Shown here: positions 1 through 11,776 of the stretch, piece after piece
Layout of the letters: each line of letters opens with the position of its first letter
Numbering within the stretch: position 1 is the first letter of the stretch
NCBI RefSeq assembly: GCF_034190915.1
Contig: NW_026947499.1
Location: 4,587,950 to 4,651,949, forward strand
DNA from: Cavia porcellus
Lineage: Eukaryota; Chordata; Mammalia; Rodentia; Caviidae
Direction of reading: 5' to 3'
Length of the DNA stretch: 64,000 bases
Notes under the pieces: model-generated
What the model saw: only the letters and a program-made list of their open reading frames with translations
Database searches by the model: none
What the model was told of the DNA's origin: nothing
Made by a program: the position numbers and the translations under genes

Positions 1-449
1 TGACTGCTTTTCTCTAGTTCTTTCCTCACAGTGAATCCTGCCAGGGTGCACTGTAAGGCTAGGGAGAGCCGCTCCATCCCTGAGTAAGCCCATTCACTCG
101 GCTGAAAATACAAGCAAAATGCTTTGCTAAATTATTACACTAATTCTGCCTCGCATGCCGGCATTTATGATAGCATTGCAGGGCTCAGAAATATACAGTG
201 CTGGCTAGAAAGTGTTTCTTTCAGATTGCAAAACACTCAGTTCCATTGTGTTGTTCTGAGACTGTGTATCATGGCTCCATAAAGCAAGGTAAGAAATAGG
301 TTTCTGTTGTCTTACAGGAAAAACACAAAACACATGTGAAGGTCATTCCTCTCCATGATTGAGAAGCAACTTCAGCTATCCTTTACCAGATACTTCACTG
401 GTTAGGGAAGCCGTTTGCTTTTCCTTCTTTACAATAGTTTCCCAATGTC
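1..449. other. Unassigned non-coding DNA
   Basis: No open frame of note and no repeat I can name. The composition is mixed, with a pyrimidine-rich stretch near 415-435. It probably belongs to the same intergenic or intronic context as the rest of the window. Confidence 0.4.
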
Positions 450-720
450 TGGATTCCCTTTTCTGTATATGTGTATGTACAAATTCGACAAATAATAATT
501 ACATGTGTTCATGGAGTACAGCGTGACACTGCTGTGTTTGTGTACTCTGGAATAACTGAACAGACTAACACCAGCATTCCATGCACTTAGTTTTTATAGT
601 AAGAACATTCAAAAATTGTGATTATTTTTGAAACATATTATTAGCTCTACTTACTATGCTTTGCAATGGTTTTTTAAAAACGTATTTTTCCTGTACAACA
701 GAATCTTTGTAGCTTTGGTG
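450..720 (-). mobile_element. L1M-type LINE, 3' UTR fragment (antisense)
   Basis: The run from 'aataataattacatgtgttcatgg' pattern through 'agtaagaacattcaaaa' (about 595-615) and 'tatgctttgcaatgg' follows the reverse complement of the old L1M 3' untranslated region, which has the same order of blocks. It is heavily diverged, so it is an ancient, dead insertion. The subfamily is not assigned. Edges are estimated to within a few tens of bases. Confidence 0.6.
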
Positions 721-2285
721 AGGTTAACCTGAAGTGTCTCAGAGGTTCTTTCAGACCCATCCTGGGTGGAGAGGCTCAGCACTCCCAACCAGAGGAAAGA
801 GTCCTCAGCTTTTCCACGGAGGAGCTCTCTTCTCTCAAAAGCCGACCCTCACAGCGCCCTCTCCACCATGCACACCTGGATTCAGGAGGAGAGGAAACTG
901 CTGGACTGAGTTCCTTTCCTGACAGCCTCTGGGTACCACACAGAGTCAGTTACTGAACAGTGTTCGATAACAGGGTGGTAACTCTGCCGCATCCCTGGGG
1001 AGAAGGAAAACAAGAACATGATGGGGAAGCAGCCGCAATGCTGCTCACCACTGCCTGTCACTAATTCAGCCTAAAATACAAACTCTGCGGTGTTTATTTA
1101 TTTCTTTGGAGGCTGGAATTGAGGCTCACAAACAAATTCAATTTGGAGAGGAGGAGCTCAGGTTAGAAATGCATGAGTTCAGCCCACCCTGCTACAAGGC
1201 CATCAGGAAGAGTGTCACGGCCTGATGTAATGTTGTACCTTTGTATTCACTGTCGTTACAAGTGCGTGTTTACACTACTCAGCTGTTTTTAGTATGAAGA
1301 CAACAAATATGACTAAATGTTGGTGAATTATGACTGAGGTCACCCGTTTCAGGGAGTTAAGGCTTCCCAATGTTCCGGAATTTCATGGTACCTCTAATTT
1401 ATCTAATCTGTACCTGTCCTGGCCATCATGGGATTTCAGTGGTGCGGAAATGCTCAGGTCCTGAGCCTCACAGCAAGAAAGGTTATTTCAGGATACGGAC
1501 AATGCTCATATCAGGGTCAGTGAGGCCCAGACCTGTGAGCTCTGCCCCATGGCTGCTTGTCTGATTCCCTTCAGCCCCTGGACCTGCCCACTGCCGACCG
1601 GATCCGGAAGTGGTGTGCAGGATCTGGAACCAAAGCCAGCCAGTGCCTGGGCTTCTGGTCATAGGTTCAAGACAGGCTCAGGACACAGGTAAACCCGTCA
1701 GGGGGTGCCCACTTGCCTGCCCCTGCAGCCGCCTTGTGGAGCACACAGATGGGCTCCCCGGACACTGCATCCCTTCCCAGCTCCACATCAGCTCCTGCAC
1801 CCACATTTCCACCTAAAGCTGCTGAAACCTGGGGCTGCTGTTTCTCATCCCAGGACACAAAGCCAGGGAACAGCAGGGCTTCCCTCATACTCAGAGCTTT
1901 TGCCTGGCTCCAGATTGTTGTCAACTGCTCTTAATATCAAGGAAACCAAATGTTTCGGTCTCTTCCCCAATTTGTTAGTGGATCCAGGGGAGCATCCAAG
2001 CAGCTTGGGCAGCAATCCTGTCGCCGCCTGATTGAGAACATAAACCTCAGTTAGACACGGACATTCCTTCAGGGGAACAGCACTTCCCTGGGCTTGCTGT
2101 GACTCAACCCACATCCCTGAATGCACGGGCTGCTGCTGTGCATGCTTCCAGTCTTAATTATGCTGCCTGCACCTTCATCTCTTAGAAGAACCCTGTCTTA
2201 TTTTCCACAGTAAGCCAAGACTTCAAATCACCTTCACATCTAGGGGGCCTTGAAGGACCCTGGAGGTAGGCAAGGACAGGAAGGC
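721..2285. other. Unassigned non-coding DNA
   Basis: Short open frames overlap on both strands between 1610 and 2126, where GC content is higher, but none has recognisable domains or splice context. No repeat family recognised. Confidence 0.4.
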
Positions 2286-2375
2286 AGTGCTGTCGTTTCC
2301 AAGTGAGGAAGCTGAGGTTTGGAGAGTCCCAGGCTTAGGCAGCCCTGGAGCCTGGTGAGAATGTCCCTGTCACAG
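2286..2375 (-). mobile_element. MIR SINE fragment (antisense)
   Basis: 'gtttccaagtgaggaagctgagg' followed by 'ggagagtcccaggcttaggcagcc' matches the reverse-complement MIR core: the 'gatgaggaaactgaggc' block, then the 'ttgcccaaggtcacacagc' block. MIR is a mammal-wide tRNA-derived SINE that has been inactive for more than 100 My. This copy is partial and diverged. Confidence 0.55.
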
Positions 2376-3135
2376 CAGGAGCACCTCCCATCTGTTCCTC
2401 AGTGCCCCTGCGGAGACCTCTCACTTGCTGATCCTTTGGTCCACTCACACCTACCACAATGAGACCCACTCAGCCTCAGGGATGTCCTTTAAGAGCATCC
2501 AAAATGCCAGCTTCAGAGTACCGCCCTGTCTTCCTGCTTTCTGTGGTAAACAAGTATCTAAGCTGGCACCTTCTCTGTAGGTGCTGTATGCAGGGTTAGG
2601 CCACTTGGCATCATGACTGTCACAGCAGAGACTTGCCTGAATCTGTGGATGAAGCTGGTGCTAAGCCAATAGGGTTTGGAAGCTGGCAAATTTTCACACA
2701 CAGAGCAGAAACCTTTAGAGCTGTCCCCACCCCAGTGATCTAGGTGCTCACAGACGCAGGCCTGAGCAGTGGCAGTAGAAGTGCAGTTGCACAAACTTCA
2801 CACACACTGCATTTCCTGCAGGACGGGGATGCAGCACAGAAGAAGATGAAGGAGTTTTTGAGTCTCCATAGGCTGCATCCCAGAAGCTGCTTTTGCTGAG
2901 ACATCATGTGATGGCCACAGGGCACAACATGCTCCATGAGGTGCCCCTGTCCGACTACTCACACATGACCCCTCCTTCCCTCTGCGTGAGCCACCTGACC
3001 CCAGCTCCCTGCACACGTGTGTTGGAGAATGCTTTCCAGGTCTGTGTGTACAACCTGCAAGGCTCTCCCTTGGGTTCCAGGTAATGGGGCAGCTGCCTTT
3101 CTCTACTGGGTGTTGATATTCTCATCCATCCCAGA
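2376..3135. other. Unassigned non-coding DNA
   Basis: Unique-looking sequence. Open frames of 60-85 codons lie on both strands between 2558 and 3209, and none resembles a known protein. No repeat recognised. Confidence 0.4.
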
Positions 3136-3365
3136 GACTTTCCCAACCATCCACCTACTCTCCCTTGGCAATTTGTCATTCCTTGTGCCATTTTATCTCT
3201 TGAGAGCACTTATCACTGTGTGTCAGATTACCTCATGCATTACATATATTTCCTTGACCAATCTCTGCCTCCTCCTCTAGAGCAATCTGGGAACATACAA
3301 ACTCCTCTGTGTTGTTAACCATTGTGCTTTTTGTCCCTATGAAAGTGCCTAAAAAAGAAAACAAA
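3136..3365 (+). mobile_element. L2 LINE 3' fragment
   Basis: 'gagagcacttatcactgtgtg' followed by 'cctctagagcaatctgggaac' and 'ttaaccattgtgctttttgtcc' has the order of the L2 3' end: 'agcacttatcactatctgaaattat', then 'ctctagactgtaagctcc', then 'ttcaccattgtatcccc'. It is an ancient mammal-wide LINE relic in plus orientation, with no coding capacity left. Confidence 0.6.
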
Positions 3366-3383
3366 CACAATTTGTCAAAGACA

Positions 3384-3540
3384 CATACATGGGTGGACGT
3401 GTGAAAGCCTGGGTTGATGCAGGGGTCGGTAGGTGGGTGACATACAGATGGTGGGTGCACAGGTGGGTGCATACGCCATCAGGTACACACCATGATATGT
3501 GTACAGATGGGTTGATGGATGACTGATAGATAGTTGACAG
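3384..3540. repeat. Degenerate GATG/GGTG microsatellite
   Basis: Irregular repeats of ggtg, gatg and gata units (for example 'gatggtgggtgcacaggtgg' and 'gatgggttgatggatgactg') over about 155 bp. The decay suggests an old simple-repeat expansion. Confidence 0.6.
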
Positions 3541-4955
3541 GATTTACAAATGAGTGGGTTAACAGTGGACCAGGTCTTGGTATCTGTGAAAGCTTGATCT
3601 TAACACCATTTTTGTCTAACACTGAAGTTCTCTGAACCCAATAATCCTGGTTCCTCTACCATCATTTTTATAGGGAGCCTAAAGCATTCTTCCCCTTTCA
3701 TCTTCCCTAGCCAAAAGTTTGGAATGAGTTGCATGCTGCTAAAAACAAAACAAAGCAAAGATGCAGAACAAACAACTCATCTTTTCACTGCTCCCATCCC
3801 ATTGGTAAATCAGTGACCGCTGTCTGAACTCTGAATATTATAGTTCAGCTCTGGCTTTAGGGTATGATGTGTGCAACCTCACCTCCCTTCGAAACTGAGA
3901 CAGCAGGGAGTGTAATTTGTGCTAAGTTCTCAGAGCCCTCTGCAGACAGCCTTCTAAACCCCGTTCTCCTGCAAGCTTCTCTCAGATTGCTTGGTAAAAT
4001 TCCCCTGTAAAAACTTAATCTTAAATCTTGCTCATTTTCTGTGCATCTGTTCTACCTGAGGTCAGGGTGCCTAGCTCTACCAGCATCAAAGTCTTATACA
4101 GGAAATGTATGTGGTTGCTGATGTTTTAAACTCTGGATTCACCTGTCACCTCTCCTGAGGGGAAGATGAAACAGTGCTGGCTACTGAGTTACAGACTGCA
4201 GACCAGAGAAAAAAGGGGAGATCAAAAACCATGCCTCAGGTCACCTGGAAGGCCCAAGAGTCCTTGACACCCTCTGACGGCAACTCTAGGGGGATGGAAA
4301 AGCAGACGACTCAGGAGGGACATGTGAGCACTCATGTGTAGACATCCATGAGAGGTTGTAGACACATGCACAATTATCTACCTTGGGATAGGAAATTGCT
4401 CTCCAAACCAGGCTCTACCACACTGAAGAGAAAGAGAAGTTAATTGGACACTCATCCCAGAAAGATTCAGTGTAGCCAGCTGTCCTTTCCCTGAATCCCA
4501 CCCTGGTCATCTCCAAAGCCAGAGTCCACAGCTGGCCAGACGGCGGGCTGCTGAGTCCAGGATCTGTTAATGGAGAGCCGTCTGGACCTTCATGACTTGC
4601 TTCAGTCCTTGTCCCTTGGATCTCCTCCTAGTGCTTGATCCATGGTTATACTTGTCTAAAAAAATATTAAATACAAGAAAAGAGTGAGCCTGTCTTCTGC
4701 TTGCTGAGTTTCAGTGTGGCCTGAATGGATTCTTGGCTGGAACCAGTGGCTGCGGAGTGGCCCAGCTCATGGCTTACCCAATGCCATTCCTCCAGGGTAC
4801 CCTCTCTGAGAGTTTTAATAGACTATTGGAATTTTTCCACTTGCTCTCCGGGCCTGCAAGGACATGGTTTCCACAGTGGATATGCATACTGCATGGCTCT
4901 CAAAGATCCGATCAGTTGATGGAGCCTGAGCACAAGCTTCTTATTAATAGTCAGG
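3541..4955. other. Unassigned non-coding DNA
   Basis: Unique-looking sequence. Short open frames at 4725-5008 on the plus strand run into the antisense side of the RPL23A pseudogene and are not credible genes. No repeat recognised. Confidence 0.4.
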
Positions 4956-4959
4956 AAAA

Positions 4960-5455
4960 CAAGTGTGTGTTTAGAATCGGCCAACTGGAATTAGTTCAGA
5001 GAATTTGAACCTTTTGGCAGCATCCAAATCATTGCATCGCAATCATCAGCCAGTCGAGCCTAAACCTTCTTCTCTCCAGCAGGCCTGATCAGAGAATCGT
5101 CCTTGGATATTTCAAGGTCACAGAGCTCTTTCCCAGCCTCTTTGATCCAGTGCTGCTTGACCTTCATGTCCCCAATGAACACAGGTGGCTTGTGGTCCTC
5201 TAACTTCTTCCTGGGTGACTCTGTGCTTGGGGGAGCAAAATGATGACAGAGTGGTCACACTTGTTTCTCCTGGGGACACACTTCCCAAGGAATTGGGCTG
5301 TCCCTGGAGCTACAGCATCTTGGGGCATGGGAAGGTCTTCTCTTTGTGACTGTGGGTGACTTTCAGTACCACCTTTTTGGCATTCACAGTTTTTGCTTTG
5401 GCTTCAGCTCTGAGAGGGGCAGTGGCTTCCTTCTTTGCCTTTAGTGCCATCTTGA
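4960..5455 (-). pseudogene. RPL23A: Processed pseudogene of ribosomal protein L23a (60S subunit)
   Basis: The minus strand from the ATG at 5450-5448 encodes [20 protein letters not shown] and continues ...[11 protein letters not shown], which is clearly the lysine-rich N-terminus of RPL23A, a 156-residue protein of the large ribosomal subunit. Going down the minus strand, the nucleotide sequence keeps tracking the mRNA. The blocks for QP..PR, PRRNK, the VFI region, 'ctgatcaggcctgctggagag' (the R-P-x-G-E stretch) and the C-terminal L-x-x-D-x-DA-x-D are all recognisable. Similarity runs on past the stop into the 3' UTR to about 4960. There are no introns, as expected of a retrocopy. Damage: an apparent 18-nt in-frame deletion after HSHKEK, a TAG at 5312-5310, and a second TAG at 5062-5060 where the parent has a tyrosine near residue 137. 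The frame also stays open for 44 codons upstream of the ATG, probably by chance. No target-site duplication or poly-A tail was identified. The identity is firm; the exact ends are approximate. Confidence 0.9.
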
Positions 5456-5655
5456 TAAAAAGCTGGGCGCTACCTTCATGCCCACTCACATCAGCGAAAA
5501 CAACACTATTGGCTTTCGGTTGCACCCTCAACAGCCTGGAGCAGCTTTCCTTCCCTTCAGAGTCCTTGCTCAGCCTCTCCAAGCTCTATCATGAAACTCA
5601 GCCCCCTCCACCCACATATGTTGGATTTCTGTCTACTGTAATGTGCTGCTGTGCT

Positions 5656-6104
5656 TGGGATTGAAATGTGACTCCCCCTTAAAGAAAGTGCTCACTGAAT
5701 TGAAGATTTGACCTGGGATATGACTGGGTCATGAAGCCTCTAATTTACTTAGTGGGCATAATCCACTGGTGAGATCAAGTGTCAGGGCGCTGTTGGGAGG
5801 TGAGGGGAAGAAGAGGCAGGCCCAGTTGAAGGGAGAGACCACAGCTCCTGGCCTGGGGAACAGTGCTGGTCCACAGCACTTCCTCTCTGGCACTTTCCCT
5901 CTGTCTCTGCTTCCGGGCTTGTGGTAAGCAATATTCCTCCACCGCACCTGTCTGAGGTGATAGCTCTCCCCTGCCACAGGTCTAAAAGCAATGGAAGTGG
6001 CTGACCACAGACCAAAACCTGTGAAACCACATTCCAAATAAACCTTTCCTTTGTTGCGTTGTTCATGCCAGGTATTTTGTCACAAAAACAGAAAGCTGCC
6101 TCAC
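5656..6104 (+). mobile_element. MaLR-type LTR (ERVL-MaLR)
   Basis: The segment opens with a diverged 'gggattgaaatgtgactcccc' (family start: 'tatggtttggatatg..tccccc'). It closes with 'aacctgtgaaaccacattcc', 'aaataaacctttcc' (polyadenylation signal) and 'ggtattttgtcacaaaaac', the standard 3' end of this LTR family. It looks like a solo LTR with no internal retroviral sequence. MaLR elements are non-autonomous relatives of ERVL. The subfamily is not determined. Confidence 0.65.
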
Positions 6105-6187
6105 CCCGAGATAAGCCATGTCCTTGGTGACTTAAAATTTACCTCTGCTTTGCAGAGGTGGGGATTGAGTGCTCTGTTGTTTTTTCG

Positions 6188-6257
6188 TTGTCTTCTGAGG
6201 ACCTTGAACAGTCGCTGGCACACAGGAAGTACTCTGTAAATGTGTGCTAAATGTTGC
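6188..6257 (+). mobile_element. MIR/L2-type 3' end fragment
   Basis: 'gaacagtcgctggcacacagg' followed by 'aagtactctgtaaatgtgtgc' matches the shared MIR/L2 tail 'gaacagtgcctggcacatag' followed by 'taggtgctcaataaatg'. It is a short relic and cannot be assigned between the two families. Confidence 0.55.
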
Positions 6258-9005
6258 TTTATGCAGGACTACTCTGGGGCAATTCAGGAAATAACCTATC
6301 TCCAATGCTGAGTTACGAACACTGGTGATGTGTCAAAGTCTACAGGTTAAAGCTACTTCCTCAAGACATTTCCCTATGATAAAACAGTATCCTAAATCAC
6401 TGACTGGGTTGAACATGACACTTTACTGCCAGCTGGTGTAACAGTGTCCCGCTGGGTGTCTGCGTCTGCATTGTCAGTGATGTGAAAGGCCTCTCGTGGA
6501 TACAGCACTGCACGCTTAGCACAAATTCCCGAATGTTCCCTGCTGCGCGGGGTATTCAGACACATGCAGACCGAGCCACCTCCTGAGCAGAGGGGCAGGC
6601 TGACGTCTCAGGAGAGAAATCTGTACCAGGATTTTACACAGCCCCTCTGCAGGCGCTGGATTACCCAGGAGGAGCCTGGCCCGGCCCAGGTGAGTGTTCT
6701 GTGGGCCTCTCTGACTCCAAGAGCAGTGCTGATTTCCTCATGCATCTATCAGTCTTTTCCTTACTCACATGGGGAAGACAGTTACAGGGACCATTCCACT
6801 CAGGGGTGTTTTGAATGAGTGTGGGTGCTCCTATGGATCACAGATGCCCAAGGACAGTTATAGAAACTCCAGGGTGAAGGTTTCCTGTTACTTCGTCACC
6901 CATAGTGAGCCTGGCTTGAGGTGTCCGCAGGCCGGGAGCCCACATTCCAAGCCAGCACACTCACCTTAATTCTGTGGTTGTGTCACTTGACACTCAAAGC
7001 CACTGAGCTGCATTAAAAACAGTTTGAGTGGAGAGTTATTTCTAACCACTTCCAGCACCTTACGGGTGGGGTGTGTATCACTTGCTGAGCACAGAGTGTG
7101 GGAGAGCCCTGGGGAACCTGCTGAAATCAGAGGGTTAAGTGAGAACTGGGGAAATTGCAGCCCTTGGAGGATTGTGAATGAGTGCCTCTGACATGCTCAG
7201 GAGAGTCCAAGATGCACCCCAAGAATTTCCTCACACCCCTAATCCACCATGCCTGGGTGGTGCGTTGTCTCCTGTCTCCATCCTTCTTACTCTAGCAGTG
7301 ACAGAACTTGTCCTCTGGAGACAGCTTGCTACGGGGCTGGTCTGCAAGTCTGAGAGCACGACCTGCTTCCTGATGCTGTGGTTCTGGTCTGAGTGTCCTC
7401 CATGCTGGGGTCTCAAAGCCAGGGAGGAGCTTCGGTCCTCACTGATGAAGGAATCTAATCCTGCTATTTCTTTACAGCTGTTCCCAAAGACTACATATTA
7501 TCATGATGAGTGTCTTCTGAGATCTGCAATGATAAACAATACATCACAACAGCTGAAAAAGGCTGCCTTCTACAGAACTGTTCCACATGCAGCATAAAAC
7601 GGTGTATTCTTCCTGTCTTCCTTGGGAAAATCTGTGTCCCACTGGCCAAAAAGGGACCCCTATTAACATGCATAAAATTGACCACCAGTGACTCACTGCA
7701 TGGTGCAGCACAAAGTCTAAGGAGCTTTCGTCAGGTCAAGTAGGGTTCCTCCCACTTCTAGGTCTTCCTACTTCTCTGTGGACTCTAAAAGACAGCTGAA
7801 GAACAAAAACAGAGAAGGAAAGACAGTCACCAGAGAAGAGGAAGGAGCAAGAAGGATTCAGACAAAGGTCAGGAGACACCACTTCATAGGATGAGCAAGC
7901 CTCATGACCTAGTGTCCTTCACAGTGACCTCAATCAGTAACGCTGCACTACATAGTAAAAGTCTTTGAAGAGAGTGGAGAGCTGGTGCTCACCCCAGCGG
8001 ACAGTAACTGGGGGCTACGTGCAGTATGGGTGCATCCACTTGCTTGGTGGCAGTGATATTTATTACCCATGTGTATATCAGAACAAAGTGTGGTGTATGC
8101 TTTAACGTGTGCAGTAAGATCATCTTTGGTCACTTTCCACCATTACACACTCTGCATGGTCCCCCGGGGCCTGCAGGCCTGCAGTCTCACCTGCCTCTGT
8201 CATAACTTCACAGGACTCTGTCCTGGGGTCACTACAGGACCTCGCACACAGTGTCCCCTCCCCACTGTGACATCTTACCTGCTCACAGACCTCCCCTCCT
8301 TGAGGATGGCACAGACAGGAAGCTTGAAACTACAGAGCGCAGCTTGCAGTGTGCAGTGAAGAGAACTCAGCTGCCTTCCAGGAGGCTGCTTCTGCATTCG
8401 AAGCAAAGTGACGAGCACTCATAGTCTGCAGCAGACAGCAATGTCCAGTTCTCCTTAGCACCATGGCTATAGTGGCCATTTCGTGGGACTTCATGGTCGG
8501 GGAAAACTGAGTGACTAAAACCAGCTGATGTGGGAGGAGAGCGTGTGATTCATTTCCAAGCCAGAGCAGCTAAATTCCAGGGGAGACCACAAAGCCCTGT
8601 CTCATACCCCCCTCCCCACAAGGGTCCACGGTGTAGCCAAAATCCAGAGCCTTCATGGAAGCACGGAGCTGAGCAAACGCAGAGGCAGCAATGGACACCA
8701 GCCCTGTGGGAGGTGAACTTCTGTATCAGACTGAGATCCCCTTTTGGTGGCTGAGACAGCGAAGTTCAGGCTGTGTGGAGATACAAGAAGAGAAGAGCCT
8801 CGGGTACAGGCGAGGAGGAGACAGCAGCCGAGAAAACCAGGACCCCAGTAATCCCCCATCACAGGTGTTCCCGGGCTTCTTTACAGCTTCATTGTAGTGA
8901 GTGAGTGTTCGCTGTAGATAAGTGAAGCATCCTTTCATTTGAGCACTTTCTTTCCCTTTCATCGTCACAGGGGCTACTGTGCATTTGGATCTATTACTCT
9001 TTCAG
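6258..9005. other. Unassigned non-coding DNA
   Basis: Nearly 2.8 kb with no repeat I can name. The longest open frame is 7178-7597 (plus, 139 codons); it has no signal peptide, no recognised domain and no start or splice context that supports it. Other frames here are under 100 codons. Probably ordinary unique intergenic or intronic sequence. Confidence 0.4.
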
Positions 9006-9039
9006 GCTTGTTGTTTTTTTTTTTTGTTGTTGTTACACT

Positions 9040-9262
9040 AGGGAGGCCATACAACATTTATAAATGTGAGTTTGATTTATTTCATTTATGAGTATGGTTT
9101 CAAGTTGCCTCCCTTTACCTATAAAAGTCTCAAGATTACCTTTCTTTATAGAAGAACATCCCATTGTATGAAAATACATCTTTTTTGTCCTTTCCAAAAC
9201 TGACAGGCATCTGAGTTGCCTCCAATATTTAGCTATTACACATTGTACAGCTGTAAACATGG
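9040..9262 (-). mobile_element. L1 LINE 3'-region fragment (antisense)
   Basis: 'agaacatcccattgtatgaaaatac' pattern, then 'catctgagttgcctccaatat' and 'ctattacacattgtacagctgtaaacatggg' follow the reverse-complement L1 3' region ('tattccattgtgtata', 'gatgggcatctaggttggttcc', 'ctattgtaaatagtgctgcaataaacatggg'). It is about 220 bp and well diverged. A T-run with TTG units (9010-9034) lies next to it. Confidence 0.65.
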
Positions 9263-10136
9263 GTGCACACATCCTGGGGGAGGGGAAAGGATAGCAGGAG
9301 GGAGGGAAAAGATTACATGTATACATCTGTACACATGTGTATGTATGTATGTACACAAGGTGCGTAGCTTTGCTACTGATCTGTTAGTTCATCCCCCAGA
9401 ACAGTGTGTGCTTTCATTATCTGAGTGTTTGATAATTTGTTTTGCGCCTAAACCTTGTAACCTTAACAACTACTTCTAAAATAAAAATGTGCCACATATT
9501 AGTGTTAATTTCCTTCAATTTTTTGAAATTCTGTATCTTTTCTACCTTTTATTCAGGTCCGCTTTTTTAAAAATAAAATTTAAAAAGGGAAGGTAGGTAC
9601 TGTGACAAAAGAAAAACTGAAGCCCACTTGTCGCTGTGGACCAGACGTGTATGATAGACGGTTCAGCAGACACTTTGCAGACACTGAGCAGACGACTGTG
9701 AAGTAAGTGTATGTTACATAAAAATTATACGTGAAGTCTTGACATCTCCAAGAACTACCAAGTGGTAACTGGACTGGCCACTTCCGTCCAGCCCTCAGCA
9801 GCCTGCACAGAGCATCAGCGGCTGTCCTCCTCCTCCTGCACGCTGACTTGCTGATTGCGGAGTGGAAGCAGCTGTACCCTCACAGACGTTTCTGCTGGGG
9901 TCTAGGTACATCCCTGTGCTGCACACAGGAGTTACTGTGTTGGTGAGAAAGAGCTGCCAAGCAGCACCCGAGGCGAACAGGGTGCATATACACCCTCACT
10001 GGCTTTTCTGCGGGACTTCCGGGAAGGACGCATCCATGGCAGCTCACAGTCGCCCTATCCAATGGTGCTGCTAGATTTGGAGTACCCGCAGAGATTTATT
10101 TTACCCTTTCTTTATTCAATCAAAAATAAACCCTGC
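9263..10136. other. Unassigned non-coding DNA
   Basis: Contains a small 'atgtatgtatgtac' run near 9340 and otherwise unique-looking sequence. No credible gene. Confidence 0.4.
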
Positions 10137-10137
10137 A

Positions 10138-10340
10138 GTCTGAGTGTGGTGGCTCACAGAGATTTACCCAGCATTCTGGAAGGCTAGTCAGGAGGGTTGC
10201 ACACTCCATCCCCATATACTAACTTAGTGTCTTGGTGGGATCCTGTCTCAAAATAAAAGTCTAAAAGGGCTAAGGATGGATCTCAGGATGATGGTTCTGC
10301 TTCAAGTTCAGTTTTGCAAAATAAATAAGAAAGTAAGTAA
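10138..10340 (+). mobile_element. B1-dID-type composite SINE
   Basis: The first part, 'ctgagtgtggtggctcaca' to 'ggatcctgtctcaaaataaa', is a 7SL-derived B1 monomer ('gtggtggctcacacctgtaatcccagcattc' in intact copies). It is followed directly by 'gggctaaggatggatctcagg', an ID-like (tRNA-Ala-derived) unit, and an A-rich end, 'aaaataaataagaaagtaag'. B1 fused 5' of ID is the architecture of B1-dID elements of squirrel and dormouse lineages. This is the main lineage clue together with the ID copies. The Pol III boxes are degraded. Confidence 0.6.
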
Positions 10341-10771
10341 ATCCTGTAAAAGACATTTACCATTAACTGAACCCACAGATGATCATCAGCATTGAATTTG
10401 TCTTTCTGCCAGCTCCCTGGAAAAGCCCTGTCACAGTCTGTGTAAATTTGGCAAACTCTAAGCATGAGAAAAGTTCTGTCTCTGCAGGAAAGGACGTCGG
10501 AGGCAATATGATGTCCAGCGCTGTCACATTACTTTATTCTTCAAGTCCGTTTCTGAACAACAACAAGAAATCAAATACAAAGTATGGCCCAGGGGAAAGG
10601 TAAACAAAGCAGCTAGGAGAAACTCTCACCAGGACCCCAAATGATGAATTGGCCCCAGACTGCATGTGGGAATTGGAAGAGGACCTGCATGCCCACTAGT
10701 GCTTTTGCAGCTTTTAATGACAGATTAGCCAGGAGAACTGGAGAAAATTAATCATAACTCCAAATGCCTCC

Positions 10772-10845
10772 AGGCTGGGCGTGTAGCTCAGGCAAGACAG
10801 GTGTGAGCCACAGCTCGAGTCCTCAGGGTTGAAAGGGAAACTGAA
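10772..10845 (+). mobile_element. tRNA-derived (ID-like) SINE fragment
   Basis: 'ggctgggcgtgtagctcagg' corresponds to the A-box end of an ID/tRNA-Ala SINE ('ggctgggggtgtagctcagtgg'), and 'gctcgagtcctcaggg' sits where the B box (GGTTCRANNCC) should be. It is diverged and short. A second fragment of the same class lies in opposite orientation at about 10905. Confidence 0.4.
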
Positions 10846-10904
10846 GTTGTCTCCACTGGCTGGGTTCATAGGGTATTGTGCAGGGAGAATCTGCTGCAGG
10901 GAAA

Positions 10905-10972
10905 GGGGTTTGGGGTTCCACCCAGGGCCTCATGTGTGCTCCAGCACTGAATGACACTTCTGGCCAGAAATG
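10905..10972 (-). mobile_element. ID SINE fragment (antisense)
   Basis: 'tttggggttccacccagggcctcatgtg' pattern followed by 'tgctccagcactgaatgacac' is the reverse complement of an ID unit: 'gcatgaggccctgggttcaaacccc' preceded by 'agagtgcttgc'. The copy is old and partial. Confidence 0.5.
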
Positions 10973-10975
10973 ACT

Positions 10976-11588
10976 GAAGGAAAGCAGGCATGAAAATTGG
11001 GATTGATGAATGAATTCAGTATAATTTCAGGGGCAGTACCAATGCACAAAATCAAGCGTGTTTATTTGTTCTGGCTATGTACATTTCAAAAGTAGAATGA
11101 AGAAGTCAATTTTGTTTTCAATTCCATAAACAACAGCAAACAGTTTAACAAAGGATGGCATGATTTTTGCACTGAAAACTAGAATCTATTGTTGAAAGAC
11201 ATTAAAGAAGATAAAAGTAAGTAGAAAAGCCCACCTTTGCAGAGAGTAGAAGATTTCATATTGTAGAAATCCTCAAATCAATATGACACTCAATATGATC
11301 TTTATCAGAATTCCAGCTGGCTTTTCTGCAGGAACTGACAAATCTATCATAAAATGCACACACAAATGGAAGAGGCTCAGAGTGGACAAAGCAATCACTA
11401 GGTGCTACCTCCAGCTGGCAAACGTAGTAAGTATTGAAATGTGTTTATTGACATGGTCACTGTCCATAAATGAGCAGCTGTAGGGTTGTCATCGGAAGCA
11501 CACTTTCACTTGACCAGAGAATTCTTGGTGTCTTGAGGCATCTCTGTTAGGATGCAGATCTGTAACTTCTTGTGACCTTATGTGCCAT
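10976..11588. other. Unassigned non-coding DNA
   Basis: AT-leaning sequence with one 66-codon frame at 11283-11483. No repeat or domain recognised. Confidence 0.35.
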
Positions 11589-11589
11589 T

Positions 11590-11776
11590 TCACTCAGACA
11601 TGCATTGCAGTGGTGCACTGCATGGATTGATCTCCTTATTTTGAGAGGACACCAGTGAGACTGCATTGTGGCCCATGCTAATGATCTCATTTTAGCTTAT
11701 GTACTTCTGCAAAGGCCCTGTCTCCAAATACAGCCACATTCATAATATGTAGTGCTAGGTTTTCAATGTGAGAAAT
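11590..11776 (-). mobile_element. MLT1-type MaLR LTR, 5' portion (antisense)
   Basis: 'gaggacaccagtgagactgca', 'gcccatgctaatgatctcatttta', 'aaggccctgtctccaaatacagccacattc' and 'tagtgctaggttttcaatgtg' match, in order, the reverse complement of an MLT1-like LTR: 'ccaatatgactggtgtcc', 'taaaatgaggtcattagggtgggc', 'gaatgtgaccttatttggaaatagggtct', 'gaagtcctaaccc'. Several consecutive blocks agree, so the class call is good; the subfamily is not assigned. Confidence 0.65.
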
